Origin: Collinsella aerofaciens
Lineage (GTDB): Bacteria > Actinomycetota > Coriobacteriia > Coriobacteriales > Coriobacteriaceae
Reading direction: 5' to 3'
Assembly: GCF_015546965.1 (NCBI RefSeq)
Contig: NZ_JADMUF010000014.1
Coordinates: 1 to 45,808 of the forward strand
DNA: 45,808 bases
The first letter of the stretch is position 1; each line of letters opens with the position of its first letter. The notes under the pieces were generated by a model. The model made no database searches. It saw only the letters and a program-made list of their open reading frames with translations, and was not told the origin of the DNA. A program made the position numbers and the translations under genes. Below, piece by piece: positions 27,320-35,545 of this stretch.

Positions 27320-28006
27320 ATGACCGTCGATCCTTTGATTCAATCCCTGAAGGGCAAGCTCGTCGTGAGCGTTCAGGCGTATATGGGCGAGCCGCTTCGT
27401 ACGCCCGAGACCATGGCTCAAATGTCTCGTGCTTGCGAGCTCGGCGGCGCCGCCGCCATTCGCTGCCAGGGCCTTGCCGACATTGCCGCCATTAAGGGTC
27501 GCTGTGAGGTTCCCGTCATCGGCCTGTGGAAGGATGGGCACGAGGGCGTTTACATCACGCCGACGCTGCGTCACGCTCGCGCCTGCGTTGCTGCGGGTGC
27601 CGATATCGTGGCGATCGACGCCACTGATCGTCCGCGCCCCGATGGCAAGACGGTCGAGGATACCTTCCGCCCGCTGCACGAGGAGGGTGTGCTCCTGATG
27701 GCGGATTGTGCCACCATCGAGGACATTCGCCGTGCTGTTGATATGGGCTTTGACCTGGTATCCACCACGCTGTCTCATGGTGTTGCCGCTATCGATTGCA
27801 CCATGGCCGACGGCCCCGATCTGCCGCTCCTGCGCCAGGCGACTGAGGAATTCCCCGGCCTTCCCATCATTTGCGAGGGCCGCGTGCACACGCCCGAGGA
27901 GGCTCGCGCCGCGATCGATGCTGGCGCCTGGGCCGTTGTCGTCGGCACCGCCATCACGCACCCCACGAGTATTACGAGTTGGTTCAAGGCTGCGCTTGAG
28001 GCGTAA
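27320..28006 (+). CDS. nanE: N-acetylmannosamine-6-phosphate 2-epimerase
   Basis: A 228-aa TIM-barrel NanE, which converts ManNAc-6-P to GlcNAc-6-P. Characteristic stretches: LVVSVQAYMGEPLRTPETMAQM, GGAAAIRCQG, PVIGLWKDG, ADIVAIDATDRPRPDG, DLVSTTLSHGV and the phosphate-binding EGRVHTPEEA plus VVVGTAITHP. Length is typical. This is the firmest of the sialic acid enzyme calls and anchors the locus. The later nagA/nagB steps are not in the window. ATG at 27320 has AAAGG about 10 bases upstream. Confidence 0.95.
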   Translation: MTVDPLIQSLKGKLVVSVQAYMGEPLRTPETMAQMSRACELGGAAAIRCQGLADIAAIKGRCEVPVIGLWKDGHEGVYITPTLRHARACVAAGADIVAIDATDRPRPDGKTVEDTFRPLHEEGVLLMADCATIEDIRRAVDMGFDLVSTTLSHGVAAIDCTMADGPDLPLLRQATEEFPGLPIICEGRVHTPEEARAAIDAGAWAVVVGTAITHPTSITSWFKAALEA

Positions 28007-28057
28007 GACAGGCCTCGTATCCGCTCGGGGCGGTATACTCAATATAGGCAATTGACC

Positions 28058-28094
28058 GCGCGGGATCCGGGTTGCTGGGTCCCGCGCTTGTTTT
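28058..28094 (+). terminator. terminator between the nan operon and rapZ
   Basis: A perfect 8-bp stem GCGCGGGA (28058-28065) / TCCCGCGC (28080-28087) followed by TTGTTTT. It should end the nan transcript. A TATACT at 28034-28039 just upstream is a possible -10, in which case the hairpin would lie in the rapZ leader as an attenuator. Confidence 0.65.
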
Positions 28095-28107
28095 CGGGAG
28101 GCAGCAC

Positions 28108-29028
28108 ATGCAAAAGGGAGATGCCATGGATGCGGCGGAGCGCTCGGAGCGCATCCCCGATATCGTCATCATCACCGGAATGTCCGGATCGGGCCGCACA
28201 CAGGCCATGCACGTGTTCGAGGACATGGGCTATTTTTGCATTGATAACCTGCCTCCGCGTCTCATCGCCCAGCTTGCCGAGCTCGTTGGCATCAATACGG
28301 GCGTGGGCAGGCATCTCGCCGTCACCTGTGACCTGCGCAGCCAGGGCTTGTTCGATGAGCTGCTCGATGCCGCTGCCGCACTCGAGGAGCGCGAGATGAG
28401 CTGCGACATCGTGTTTCTCGAGGCCTCTGACGAGGTGCTGATCCGTCGTTATAGCGAAAACCGCCGCCGCCATCCCATTGCCAAGCCGGGGGAGACTACG
28501 GCCGATGCGATTCAGCGCGAGCGCCTGCAGCTGCAGGGTGTGCGCGATCGAGCCGATATGATCATCGACACGAGCCGCCTGCGTACCTCTGCCCTGCGCA
28601 ACAAATTGCGCATGGCGTTCTCCGAGTTGTCCGACCAGCAGCTCATGGACGTTCACGTGTTCTCGTTTGGCTTTAAGCACGGTATGCCCGTTGAGGCGGA
28701 CATTATGATCGACGTTCGCTTCCTGCCCAATCCGTTCTACGATCCCGAGATGCGCACCATGACCGGTCTCGATAAGAAGGTCTCCGACTTTGTTCTGGAC
28801 CATCCCAAGACCCAGGAGTTCTGGAAAGCTTGGACGCAGCTGCTCGATACGGTCATGCCCGGCTATATCGCGGAGGGCAAGCCACAGCTTTCTATTGCCA
28901 TCGGCTGCACGGGCGGTCAACACCGTAGCGTTGCTATTGCCGAGGCCACGGCCCGTTACCTGGAAGGTGCTCAGTACCACGTGAGCATCTCCCACCGCGA
29001 CCTGTCGCGCGCCAACACGAAGGCATAG
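28108..29028 (+). CDS. rapZ: RapZ-like nucleotide-binding protein
   Basis: A 306-aa RapZ/YvcJ protein. It has an N-terminal P-loop domain (GMSGSGRTQAMHVFEDMG, then CIDNLPP) and a C-terminal domain with FSFGFKHGMPVEADIMIDVRF-type and GCTGGQHRSV motifs. In E. coli RapZ is an RNA-binding adaptor for GlmZ/GlmS control; in Gram-positives YvcJ is a GTP/ATP-binding protein linked to competence. The Walker A Lys is Arg (GSGRT). ATG at 28108 has GGGAGG 6 bases upstream; ATG at 28126 is a good alternative. whiA begins 6 bases after its stop; the usual yvcK between them is absent. Confidence 0.92.
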   Translation: MQKGDAMDAAERSERIPDIVIITGMSGSGRTQAMHVFEDMGYFCIDNLPPRLIAQLAELVGINTGVGRHLAVTCDLRSQGLFDELLDAAAALEEREMSCDIVFLEASDEVLIRRYSENRRRHPIAKPGETTADAIQRERLQLQGVRDRADMIIDTSRLRTSALRNKLRMAFSELSDQQLMDVHVFSFGFKHGMPVEADIMIDVRFLPNPFYDPEMRTMTGLDKKVSDFVLDHPKTQEFWKAWTQLLDTVMPGYIAEGKPQLSIAIGCTGGQHRSVAIAEATARYLEGAQYHVSISHRDLSRANTKA

Positions 29029-29034
29029 GCCTGC

Positions 29035-29964
29035 ATGTCGTTTACCGCTGAGGTGCGCGACGAGCTTGCGCGCTGCGAACCCGAATGTGAATACTGCGAC
29101 TTGTCGACGCTTGCCGCCCTCACGCGCGTGAGCGGTACGCTCTCGCTTAACGGCTCTGGGCGGTATCGTTTGACGGTTGCGACTGAGACGGGAGCCGTCG
29201 CGCGCACGATGATCACACTGACGCATCGCATCCTTAAGCTCAAAACGGAATTCACCGTTCGTAAATCTGTATTGCATAAGGTCCGAAACTACCTCATCAC
29301 CTTGCCCGATCAACCCGACCTGGACAAGGCTCTGGTGCTGCTGGGCATTCTCGATCGCAGGGGAGGGCTCGTCGCTGGTGTTCCCCGGCACATCGTTGCC
29401 CGTCCCTGCTGCAGGCTTGCCTACATCCGCGGCGCGCTCATCGCCGGCGGTTTCGTGGCCGATCCCCGCGGCGACTTTCATTTGGAGATCGCGGTGCAGG
29501 GCGAGCAATATGCCAAGGGGCTTTGCGATTTGTTGGAGCAGATTGGGGTCCATGCGCGCGTTAACGCGCGGCGCGGATCCTTTGCTGTCTACATTAAGAG
29601 CGCCGAGGAGATCGAGCAGCTCCTAAAGCTGGTCGGCGCCAAGCGCAGCGTTGCCGAGATCGAGGAAGCGCGCGCGGTCAAATTGGTTAAGAACGACGTA
29701 AACCGTCGCGTGAATGCCGAACTGGCCAATCAGACCAGAAGCGCGGGTGCCGCCCAGCATCAGCTTGCGTTGATCGATGAGCTCGAACAGCGGGGCTTGC
29801 GCGACACGCTTCCGGACGCCTTGGCGGTCTTTTGCGACCTGCGCGAGCGCTATCCCGATCTGTCACTGCGCGATCTGGGGGAGATGGCTGACCCTCCCTT
29901 GTCGAAGTCGGCCCTCTACCATCGAGTTTTGAGACTTGAAAAGCTCATTGAAGCAAACAGGTAG
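29035..29964 (+). CDS. whiA: WhiA DNA-binding regulator
   Basis: A 309-aa WhiA with an N-terminal LAGLIDADG-like domain without nuclease function (YIRGALIAGGFVADPRGDFHLEI) and a C-terminal helix-turn-helix (LSLRDLGEMADPPLSKSALYHRVLRLEKL region). WhiA controls sporulation septation with WhiB in Streptomyces and affects division and chromosome segregation in B. subtilis. It is widely kept in non-sporulating Gram-positives. It is coupled with rapZ. No terminator is visible after it before the gap promoter. Confidence 0.95.
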   Translation: MSFTAEVRDELARCEPECEYCDLSTLAALTRVSGTLSLNGSGRYRLTVATETGAVARTMITLTHRILKLKTEFTVRKSVLHKVRNYLITLPDQPDLDKALVLLGILDRRGGLVAGVPRHIVARPCCRLAYIRGALIAGGFVADPRGDFHLEIAVQGEQYAKGLCDLLEQIGVHARVNARRGSFAVYIKSAEEIEQLLKLVGAKRSVAEIEEARAVKLVKNDVNRRVNAELANQTRSAGAAQHQLALIDELEQRGLRDTLPDALAVFCDLRERYPDLSLRDLGEMADPPLSKSALYHRVLRLEKLIEANR

Positions 29965-30009
29965 TTGAGCGAAACTGCTTATATAGGGATTGAACTGCTG
30001 TTTTACTCT

Positions 30010-30023
30010 TTAAAACGTTTTAA
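30010..30023 (+). promoter_or_regulatory. 14-bp palindrome upstream of gap
   Basis: TTAAAACGTTTTAA is a perfect 14-bp palindrome about 50 bases upstream of the putative gap promoter -35. The A/T-rich, CG-centred form resembles LacI/CcpA operators and shares AAAACGTT with the nan and opp upstream regions. Confidence 0.45.
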
Positions 30024-30055
30024 CGTAAATTTGATTTTCAATTTCGAGCATTCTC

Positions 30056-30085
30056 GTGAAATTCAAGTCAAAAAAAAGGTATATT
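30056..30085 (+). promoter_or_regulatory. putative gap promoter
   Basis: GTGAAA (30056-30061), 18 bases containing an eight-A run, then TATATT (30080-30085). The -35 is four of six to consensus and the -10 is five of six. The surroundings are strikingly A/T-rich, suiting a strong glycolytic promoter. Confidence 0.5.
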
Positions 30086-30157
30086 AGGCGAGTGGTTAGT
30101 TTGTGGGCCTCAACGGCGGGCGCTGTAGCTCGCGGGGGCCTTACGAAAGGAGACACA

Positions 30158-31183
30158 ATGGCAGTAAAGGTTGCTATTAACGGCTTCGGTCGCATCGGTC
30201 GTCTGGCTTTCCGTCAGATGTTCGGTCATGAGGGCTCCGAGATCGTCGCTATCAACGACCTCACCTCTCCCGATATGCTCGCTTACCTGCTGAAGTACGA
30301 CTCCACGCAGGGCAACTACGCTCGCGATCACGAGGTCGTTGCTGGCGAGGATTCCATCACCGTTGACGGCAAGGAGATCAAGATCTACAAGGAGGCCGAC
30401 GCCAACAACCTGCCTTGGGGCGACCTCGACGTCGACGTCGTTCTCGAGTGCACCGGCTTCTACACCAGCAAGGCTAAGGCTCAGGCCCACATCAACGCTG
30501 GCGCCAAGAAGGTCGTCATCTCCGCTCCGGCCGGCAGCGACCTGCCCACCATCGTGTACAACGTCAACCATGAGACGCTGACCGCTGAGGACAACATCAT
30601 CTCCGCTGCTTCCTGCACCACCAACTGCCTCGCCCCGATGGCCAAGGGTCTGAACGACTTCGCTCCCATCGTGTCCGGCATCATGACCACCATTCACGCC
30701 TGGACCGGCGACCAGATGCCGCTCGACGGCCCGCAGCGCAAGGGCAACAAGCGTCGTAGCCGCGCCTGCGCCGTCAACATCGTCCCCAACACCACCGGTG
30801 CTGCCAAGGCTATCGGCCTGGTTCTCCCCGAGCTCAACGGTAAGCTCATCGGTGCTGCCCAGCGCGTCCCGACGCCGACCGGCTCCATCACCAACCTCTA
30901 CGCTGTCGTTGACAAGAAGGTCACCGTCGACGAGGTTAACGCCGCTATGAAGGCCTATGCTGCCACCATCTCCGAGACCTTCGGTTACAACGAGGACGAC
31001 ATCGTCTCCACCGACATCATCGGCGAGACCCACGGCTCCATCTTCGACGCCACTCAGACCATGTGCTCTGACCTCGGCAACGGCCAGACCCTCGTTCAGG
31101 TCACCTCTTGGTACGACAACGAGAACTCTTACACCTCTCAGATGGTCCGCACCATCAAGTACTTCGAGAAGTTCGTTGCTTAA
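30158..31183 (+). CDS. gap: glyceraldehyde-3-phosphate dehydrogenase (type I)
   Basis: A 341-aa NAD-dependent GAPDH, which oxidises glyceraldehyde-3-phosphate to 1,3-bisphosphoglycerate. Seen: NAD-binding [13 protein letters not shown], catalytic Cys153 in [19 protein letters not shown], and the C-terminal [15 protein letters not shown]. Length is typical. It is the first glycolytic gene of a gap / pgk-tpiA-gpmI series, but its own terminator sets it apart. Codon use is strongly biased toward C-ending codons, as expected for a very highly expressed gene. GAAAGGAG lies before the ATG at 30158. Confidence 0.98.
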   Translation: MAVKVAINGFGRIGRLAFRQMFGHEGSEIVAINDLTSPDMLAYLLKYDSTQGNYARDHEVVAGEDSITVDGKEIKIYKEADANNLPWGDLDVDVVLECTGFYTSKAKAQAHINAGAKKVVISAPAGSDLPTIVYNVNHETLTAEDNIISAASCTTNCLAPMAKGLNDFAPIVSGIMTTIHAWTGDQMPLDGPQRKGNKRRSRACAVNIVPNTTGAAKAIGLVLPELNGKLIGAAQRVPTPTGSITNLYAVVDKKVTVDEVNAAMKAYAATISETFGYNEDDIVSTDIIGETHGSIFDATQTMCSDLGNGQTLVQVTSWYDNENSYTSQMVRTIKYFEKFVA

Positions 31184-31221
31184 TTTAGCTTTTAGCGAAT
31201 AGCTCGTTGAGCGTCTAAAGA

Positions 31222-31267
31222 AGGGCGCGGCCTTATAGGGCTTACACCCTAGGGTCGCGCCCTTTTT
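31222..31267 (+). terminator. terminator after gap
   Basis: Outer stem AGGGCGCG/CGCGCCCT, with further pairing across the AGGG/CCCT segment in the loop, is followed by TTTTTAT. It lies only about 57 bases before pgk. Confidence 0.85.
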
Positions 31268-31277
31268 ATAGGAAATC

Positions 31278-31300
31278 GTCTGCCGTAATGGGAGGCAGAC
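31278..31300 (+). promoter_or_regulatory. stem-loop in the pgk leader
   Basis: A 7-bp stem GTCTGCC (31278-31284) / GGCAGAC (31294-31300) sits between the gap terminator and the pgk ribosome site. No promoter is visible in this short interval. Confidence 0.35.
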
Positions 31301-31323
31301 ACGTACGAAAGGTAGAAGCAAAC

Positions 31324-32514
31324 ATGGCCTTTACCAAGAAGACCGTCCGCGACATCGATGTCGACGGCAAGCGCGTTCTCGTCCGCGTTGACTTCAACGT
31401 GCCTATCAAGGATGGCGTCGTTGGCGACACCACCCGTATCAAGGCTGCCCTGCCCACCATCAACTATCTCGTTGAGCACAACGCTCGCGTCATCCTCATG
31501 AGCCACCTCGGCCGTCCCGATGGCACCGGCTTCCAGCCCGAGCTGTCCCTCGAGCCCGTCGCCAAGAAGCTCGCCGAGCTCTCTGGCCTCGACGTTGCCT
31601 TTGTCGCCGACACCTACGGCGAGAAGGCTGCCGAGGCTGTCGCTGCCGTCGAGCCGGGCAAGGTTCTCGTTCTCGAGAACGTCCGCTTCGACAAGCGTGA
31701 GAAGAAGAACGATCCCGAGATCGCCAAGAAGCTCGCTTCCTATGGTGACGTCTTCGTTCTCGATGCCTTCGGCACCGCTCACCGCGCCCAGGGTTCCGTC
31801 GTGGGCCCCGCCGCTTACCTGCCTGCCGTCGCGGGCTTCCTGCTCGAGAAGGAGGTCGACACGCTGACCGGCATCTTCGCCGAGCCCGAGCGCCCCTTCG
31901 TCGCTATCGTCGGCGGTTCCAAGGTTTCCTCCAAGATCGGCGTTCTTGATCACCTCATCGACTCCGCTGACACCCTGATCATCGGTGGCGGCATGGCCTA
32001 CACCTTCTTCCTGGCTCAGGGCCTGTCCGTCGGTCAGTCTCTCAAGGAAGAGGACTGGGTCGAGCGCGCCGGCGAGATGCTTAAGAAGGCCGAGGAGAAG
32101 GGCGTCAAGATCCTGCTCCCCATCGACAACCGCGTTGCCGATCACTTTGGCGAGGACGCTGTCCCCGAGGTTGTCGCTTCCGACGCTATTCCCGACGATC
32201 GTGAGGGCATGGACATCGGTCCTAAGACCGAGGAGCTCTACGCCGAGGCTGTCAAGGGCGCCAAGACCGTGTTCTGGAATGGCCCCATGGGCGTCTTCGA
32301 GTTCGACAACTTCGCTCACGGCACCCAGGCTATCGCCGAGGCTGTCGCCGAGGCCGACTGCACCTCGATCATCGGCGGTGGCGACTCTGTCGCAGCTGTC
32401 AACAAGTTCAACCTGGCCGACAAGATGAGCTGGATCTCCACCGGTGGTGGCGCTTCCATGGAGCTCGTCGAGGGTAAGGCCCTGCCCGGAGTGGAGGCGC
32501 TTCTCGATGCCTAA
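31324..32514 (+). CDS. pgk: phosphoglycerate kinase
   Basis: A 396-aa PGK, transferring the acyl phosphate of 1,3-bisphosphoglycerate to ADP. Seen: RVLVRVDFNVP, SHLGRPDG, LENVRF, DAFGTAHRAQ, GGSKVSSKI, VFWNGPMGVFE and the nucleotide-binding GGGDSVAAV. Length is normal. The last 8 bases overlap tpiA (ATGCCTAA), implying translational coupling. ATG at 31324 has GAAAGG upstream. Expression probably depends on read-through of the gap terminator. Confidence 0.98.
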   Translation: MAFTKKTVRDIDVDGKRVLVRVDFNVPIKDGVVGDTTRIKAALPTINYLVEHNARVILMSHLGRPDGTGFQPELSLEPVAKKLAELSGLDVAFVADTYGEKAAEAVAAVEPGKVLVLENVRFDKREKKNDPEIAKKLASYGDVFVLDAFGTAHRAQGSVVGPAAYLPAVAGFLLEKEVDTLTGIFAEPERPFVAIVGGSKVSSKIGVLDHLIDSADTLIIGGGMAYTFFLAQGLSVGQSLKEEDWVERAGEMLKKAEEKGVKILLPIDNRVADHFGEDAVPEVVASDAIPDDREGMDIGPKTEELYAEAVKGAKTVFWNGPMGVFEFDNFAHGTQAIAEAVAEADCTSIIGGGDSVAAVNKFNLADKMSWISTGGGASMELVEGKALPGVEALLDA

Positions 32515-33274
32515 TCGCACCCTTCTTATCGCTGGTAACTGGAAGATGAACAACGACGTCGCCGAGGCCGCCAAGCTCGCCGACGAGCTGGCTCAGGCTC
32601 TGCCCGAGGTTCCGGCTGGCGTCGAGGTGCTCGTCTGCCCTCCGACCATCGACATCACCACGGTTCATGACCGTATTCAGGCTGCCCCCATTGCCCTCGG
32701 TGCGCAGAACGTGTACTGGGAGGCCAAGGGTGCCTTCACCGGTGAGTCCTCTTGCGACATGCTCAAGTCCGCTGGCTGCACCTACTGCATCATCGGTCAC
32801 TCCGAGCGTCGCGACTACTTCCACGAGACCGACGAGGACCAGAACAAGAAGGCCAAGGCCCTCGTTGCCGCCGGTCTTGTTCCCGTCTTCTGCTGCGGCG
32901 AGTCCCTTGAGGTCCGCGAGGCTGGCACTTATGTCGAGCACGTCGTGAACCAGGTCAAGGCTGGCCTTGCTGGTCTTGAGATCACCTGCCCCAAGCAGGT
33001 CGTCGTCGCCTACGAGCCCATCTGGGCCATCGGCACCGGCAAGACCGCTACCGCCGAGGACGCTCAGGAGGTCTGCGGCGCTATCCGTGAGACCCTCAAG
33101 GAGATGTTCGGCGAGGAGCTCGCTAACGGCATCCGCGTTCTCTATGGTGGCTCTGCCAAGCCCGGCAACATCGCCGAGCTCGTCGCCAAGCCCGACGTTG
33201 ACGGTGCCCTCGTGGGCGGCGCTTCGCTCAAGGCTGCCGACTTTGCCTCTATGGTCGTCAAGGCAGGCGAGTAG
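32507..33274 (+). CDS. tpiA: triosephosphate isomerase
   Basis: A 255-aa TIM, interconverting dihydroxyacetone phosphate and glyceraldehyde-3-phosphate. Catalytic residues are visible: Lys in AGNWKMN, His in GHSERR, Glu in AYEPIWAIGTGKTA, and the phosphate-binding YGGSAKPGN. Start at 32507 overlaps the end of pgk by 8 bases; a GGAGG-containing stretch in pgk serves as its ribosome site. gpmI starts 6 bases after its stop. Confidence 0.98.
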   Translation: MPNRTLLIAGNWKMNNDVAEAAKLADELAQALPEVPAGVEVLVCPPTIDITTVHDRIQAAPIALGAQNVYWEAKGAFTGESSCDMLKSAGCTYCIIGHSERRDYFHETDEDQNKKAKALVAAGLVPVFCCGESLEVREAGTYVEHVVNQVKAGLAGLEITCPKQVVVAYEPIWAIGTGKTATAEDAQEVCGAIRETLKEMFGEELANGIRVLYGGSAKPGNIAELVAKPDVDGALVGGASLKAADFASMVVKAGE

Positions 33275-33279
33275 GACAT

Positions 33280-34833
33280 ATGGCACAGCGTCATCTTCCT
33301 GCACTCCTGATCATCATGGACGGCTGCGGCCTGGCTCCGGCCGATGGCGAGAACGCCGTTGCCGCTGCCAAGACGCCCTTCCTTGATAGCCTGTACGAGA
33401 AGTACCCCCACACTACGCTCGGCGCTTCGGGCGAGGACGTGGGCCTTCCCGATGGCCAGATGGGCAACTCCGAGGTGGGTCACCTCAACATCGGTGCCGG
33501 CCGCATCGTGTTCCAGGAGCTTTCGCGCATCAACAACGCCATCAAGGATGGCTCCATCGCCAAGAACGAGGTCTTCGTCAAGGCTATGGACGACGTCAAG
33601 GCTGACGGCAAGACTCTCCACCTCATGGGCCTTATGAGCCCTGGCGGTGTTCATTCTCACATGAACCACGTCGAGGCTCTGGTCAAGATGGCTGCCGAGC
33701 ATGGTGTCAAGACCGTTCGCGTCCACGCCTTCATGGATGGCCGCGACGTTGACCCGCAGTCCGGTGCCGGTTACATGAGTGAGTTCTGCGCCTTCCTGGC
33801 TAAGATCTCCGAGGAGACTGGTTGCGACGCTCGCGTTGCCACCGTCTCGGGCCGTTATTGGGCCATGGACCGCGATAATCGTTGGGAGCGCATCCAGCGC
33901 GCCTACGACGTCATGGTCAACGCGTCCGATGCCGATACCGACCCCGTTGCCGGTATCAAGGCCTACTATGAGAAGGATCCGCGCGGCGACGAGTTCGTCG
34001 AGCCCTTCGCTGCCCACAACGAGGGCATCCACGAGGGCGACGCGGCCATCTTCTTCAACTTCCGTCCCGACCGTGCTCGTCAGATGACCCGCGTGTTCAC
34101 GGACAAGGAGTTCGACGGCTTTGAGCGCGAGCAGATCAAGCTTTCGCACTTTGTGACGATGACCGAGTACGACCCGACGTTTGACGTTGAGGTCGCTTTC
34201 CCCAAGACGTTCCCCGAGAACGTTCTGGCCGACGTTATCGCCGCCAATGGCCTGAAGCAGCTGCACACCGCCGAGACCGAGAAGTACGCACACGTGACGT
34301 TCTTCCTCAACGGCGGCATCGAGGAGCCCAAGGAGGGCGAGGAGCGCGTGCTCGTCGCTTCCCCCAAGGTCGCTACCTACGATCTGCAGCCTGAGATGAG
34401 CGCTCCCGAGGTTACCGAGAAGCTCGTCGCTGCTATTAACGAGGATCGCGCTGATTTCTACATCGTGAACTTCGCGAACTGCGACATGGTTGGTCACACC
34501 GGTGTCTTCGACGCCGCCGTTAAGGCCGTCGAGGCTGTTGACGATGCCCTGTCCAAGGTTGTTCCGGCGATTCTCGCCAAGGGCGGCTTTGCGCTGATTA
34601 CCGCCGACCACGGCAATGCCGATCACATGTTTGACGTTGCTTCCGACGGTTCCAAGCATCCGTTTACGGCTCACACCACCAACCGCGTGCCGTTCATCAT
34701 CGTTGACGAGAAGGCCAAGCTCACCGGTATCGAGGACGGCCGTCTTTCCGATATCGCTCCGACCATGCTCACCATGGCTGGTATTGAGCCTTCCGCCGAG
34801 ATGACGGGCCGCGTGCTCGCCACCGAGGCCTAA
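33280..34833 (+). CDS. gpmI: 2,3-bisphosphoglycerate-independent phosphoglycerate mutase
   Basis: A 517-aa Mn-dependent iPGM of the alkaline phosphatase superfamily, converting 3-phosphoglycerate to 2-phosphoglycerate. Seen: N-terminal metal site LIIMDGCGLAP, phosphorylated Ser64 in GQMGNSEVGHLNIGAGR, HAFMDGRDVDP, FFNFRPDRARQ, and the C-terminal metal site ADHGNADHM with HTTNRVP. Last gene of the pgk-tpiA-gpmI unit. It ends in a clear terminator. Confidence 0.98.
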   Translation: MAQRHLPALLIIMDGCGLAPADGENAVAAAKTPFLDSLYEKYPHTTLGASGEDVGLPDGQMGNSEVGHLNIGAGRIVFQELSRINNAIKDGSIAKNEVFVKAMDDVKADGKTLHLMGLMSPGGVHSHMNHVEALVKMAAEHGVKTVRVHAFMDGRDVDPQSGAGYMSEFCAFLAKISEETGCDARVATVSGRYWAMDRDNRWERIQRAYDVMVNASDADTDPVAGIKAYYEKDPRGDEFVEPFAAHNEGIHEGDAAIFFNFRPDRARQMTRVFTDKEFDGFEREQIKLSHFVTMTEYDPTFDVEVAFPKTFPENVLADVIAANGLKQLHTAETEKYAHVTFFLNGGIEEPKEGEERVLVASPKVATYDLQPEMSAPEVTEKLVAAINEDRADFYIVNFANCDMVGHTGVFDAAVKAVEAVDDALSKVVPAILAKGGFALITADHGNADHMFDVASDGSKHPFTAHTTNRVPFIIVDEKAKLTGIEDGRLSDIAPTMLTMAGIEPSAEMTGRVLATEA

Positions 34834-34860
34834 TAGAAAACAAATACCGTTTTCTAGTAA

Positions 34861-34893
34861 GGGGGTTGTCCACAACCGGACAACCCCCTTTTT
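34861..34893 (+). terminator. terminator after gpmI
   Basis: A perfect 10-bp stem GGGGGTTGTC (34861-34870) / GACAACCCCC (34879-34888) with an 8-base loop, followed by TTTTT. Confidence 0.95.
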
Positions 34894-34996
34894 GGTATTT
34901 CTGCCATTTCCACCCCGTCCTTGAGTGGCAGGTAGGGGAGAGCGGGGGATTGTGGTACAGTACTGGAGTTTAACTGTTCTATTAAGGAGCTTATCT

Positions 34997-35251
34997 ATGG
35001 GTCCGTTCCAGATTCTTCTGTTTGTCGTTTGGGCTGTCTCTGCCGTGGCGCTGACGATTCTCGTCCTGATGCATTCCGGTAAGGGCACCGGCGTTTCGGA
35101 TATGATCGCTAGCTCGCTGTATAACTCCAGCTCTGCCACGGGCGTCATGGAGCAGAACCTCGACCGCCTGACCGTCATCATGGCTGTCGTGTTTGCCGTG
35201 TGCGTCGTGCTGTGTATGTTCTTCTTCCCGCAGGGCATCGTCGGCTACTAA
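34997..35251 (+). CDS. secG: Sec translocon subunit SecG
   Basis: An 84-aa protein with two membrane spans (about residues 5-25 and 57-78). Between them is the SecG-type loop LMHSGKGTGVSDMIASS. It assists SecYE-dependent protein export. ATG at 34997 has AAGGAG 7 bases upstream. An extended -10 (TGGTACAGT, 34953-34961) may drive it; no good -35 is seen. It stands alone between two strong terminators. The gap-pgk-tpiA-(gpmI)-secG order is common in Gram-positives. Confidence 0.93.
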   Translation: MGPFQILLFVVWAVSAVALTILVLMHSGKGTGVSDMIASSLYNSSSATGVMEQNLDRLTVIMAVVFAVCVVLCMFFFPQGIVGY

Positions 35252-35272
35252 GCACGAGCCGCATAAATATTC

Positions 35273-35305
35273 AAAAAGGGTCCCGTAAGTGCGGGACCCT
35301 TTTTG
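35273..35305 (+). terminator. terminator after secG
   Basis: A stem AAAAAGGGTCCCG / CGGGACCCTTTTT (13 bp, loop TAAGTG). The T-run forms the right arm. On the opposite strand the same sequence also reads as a terminator. Confidence 0.95.
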
Positions 35306-35421
35306 TTTACATATTTGTAACAGAGTCAAAATATCCTCACATACTTCGCCCAACTAAAGAAATTCTCGACCGTTAACCGGAATTAGCCCCAAATCGTGTA
35401 TAAAATGCGCTACACTATTGC

Positions 35422-35429
35422 AAAACGTT
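35422..35429 (+). promoter_or_regulatory. AAAACGTT motif upstream of the opp operon
   Basis: AAAACGTT lies 18 bases downstream of a TATAAA (35399-35404), which may be the -10. It shares its core with sites upstream of nan and gap. On its own it is short enough to arise by chance. Confidence 0.25.
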
Positions 35430-35545
35430 GGTCCGTTGTGCATAACCAGCCATAGCAGCGGGCGGCGTTTTGATGGTTCGGATCGGATTGTTTCGACATG
35501 TGTCCGACTGAACATTTCTTTGTCCTATCTCATAAGGAGGATGGC

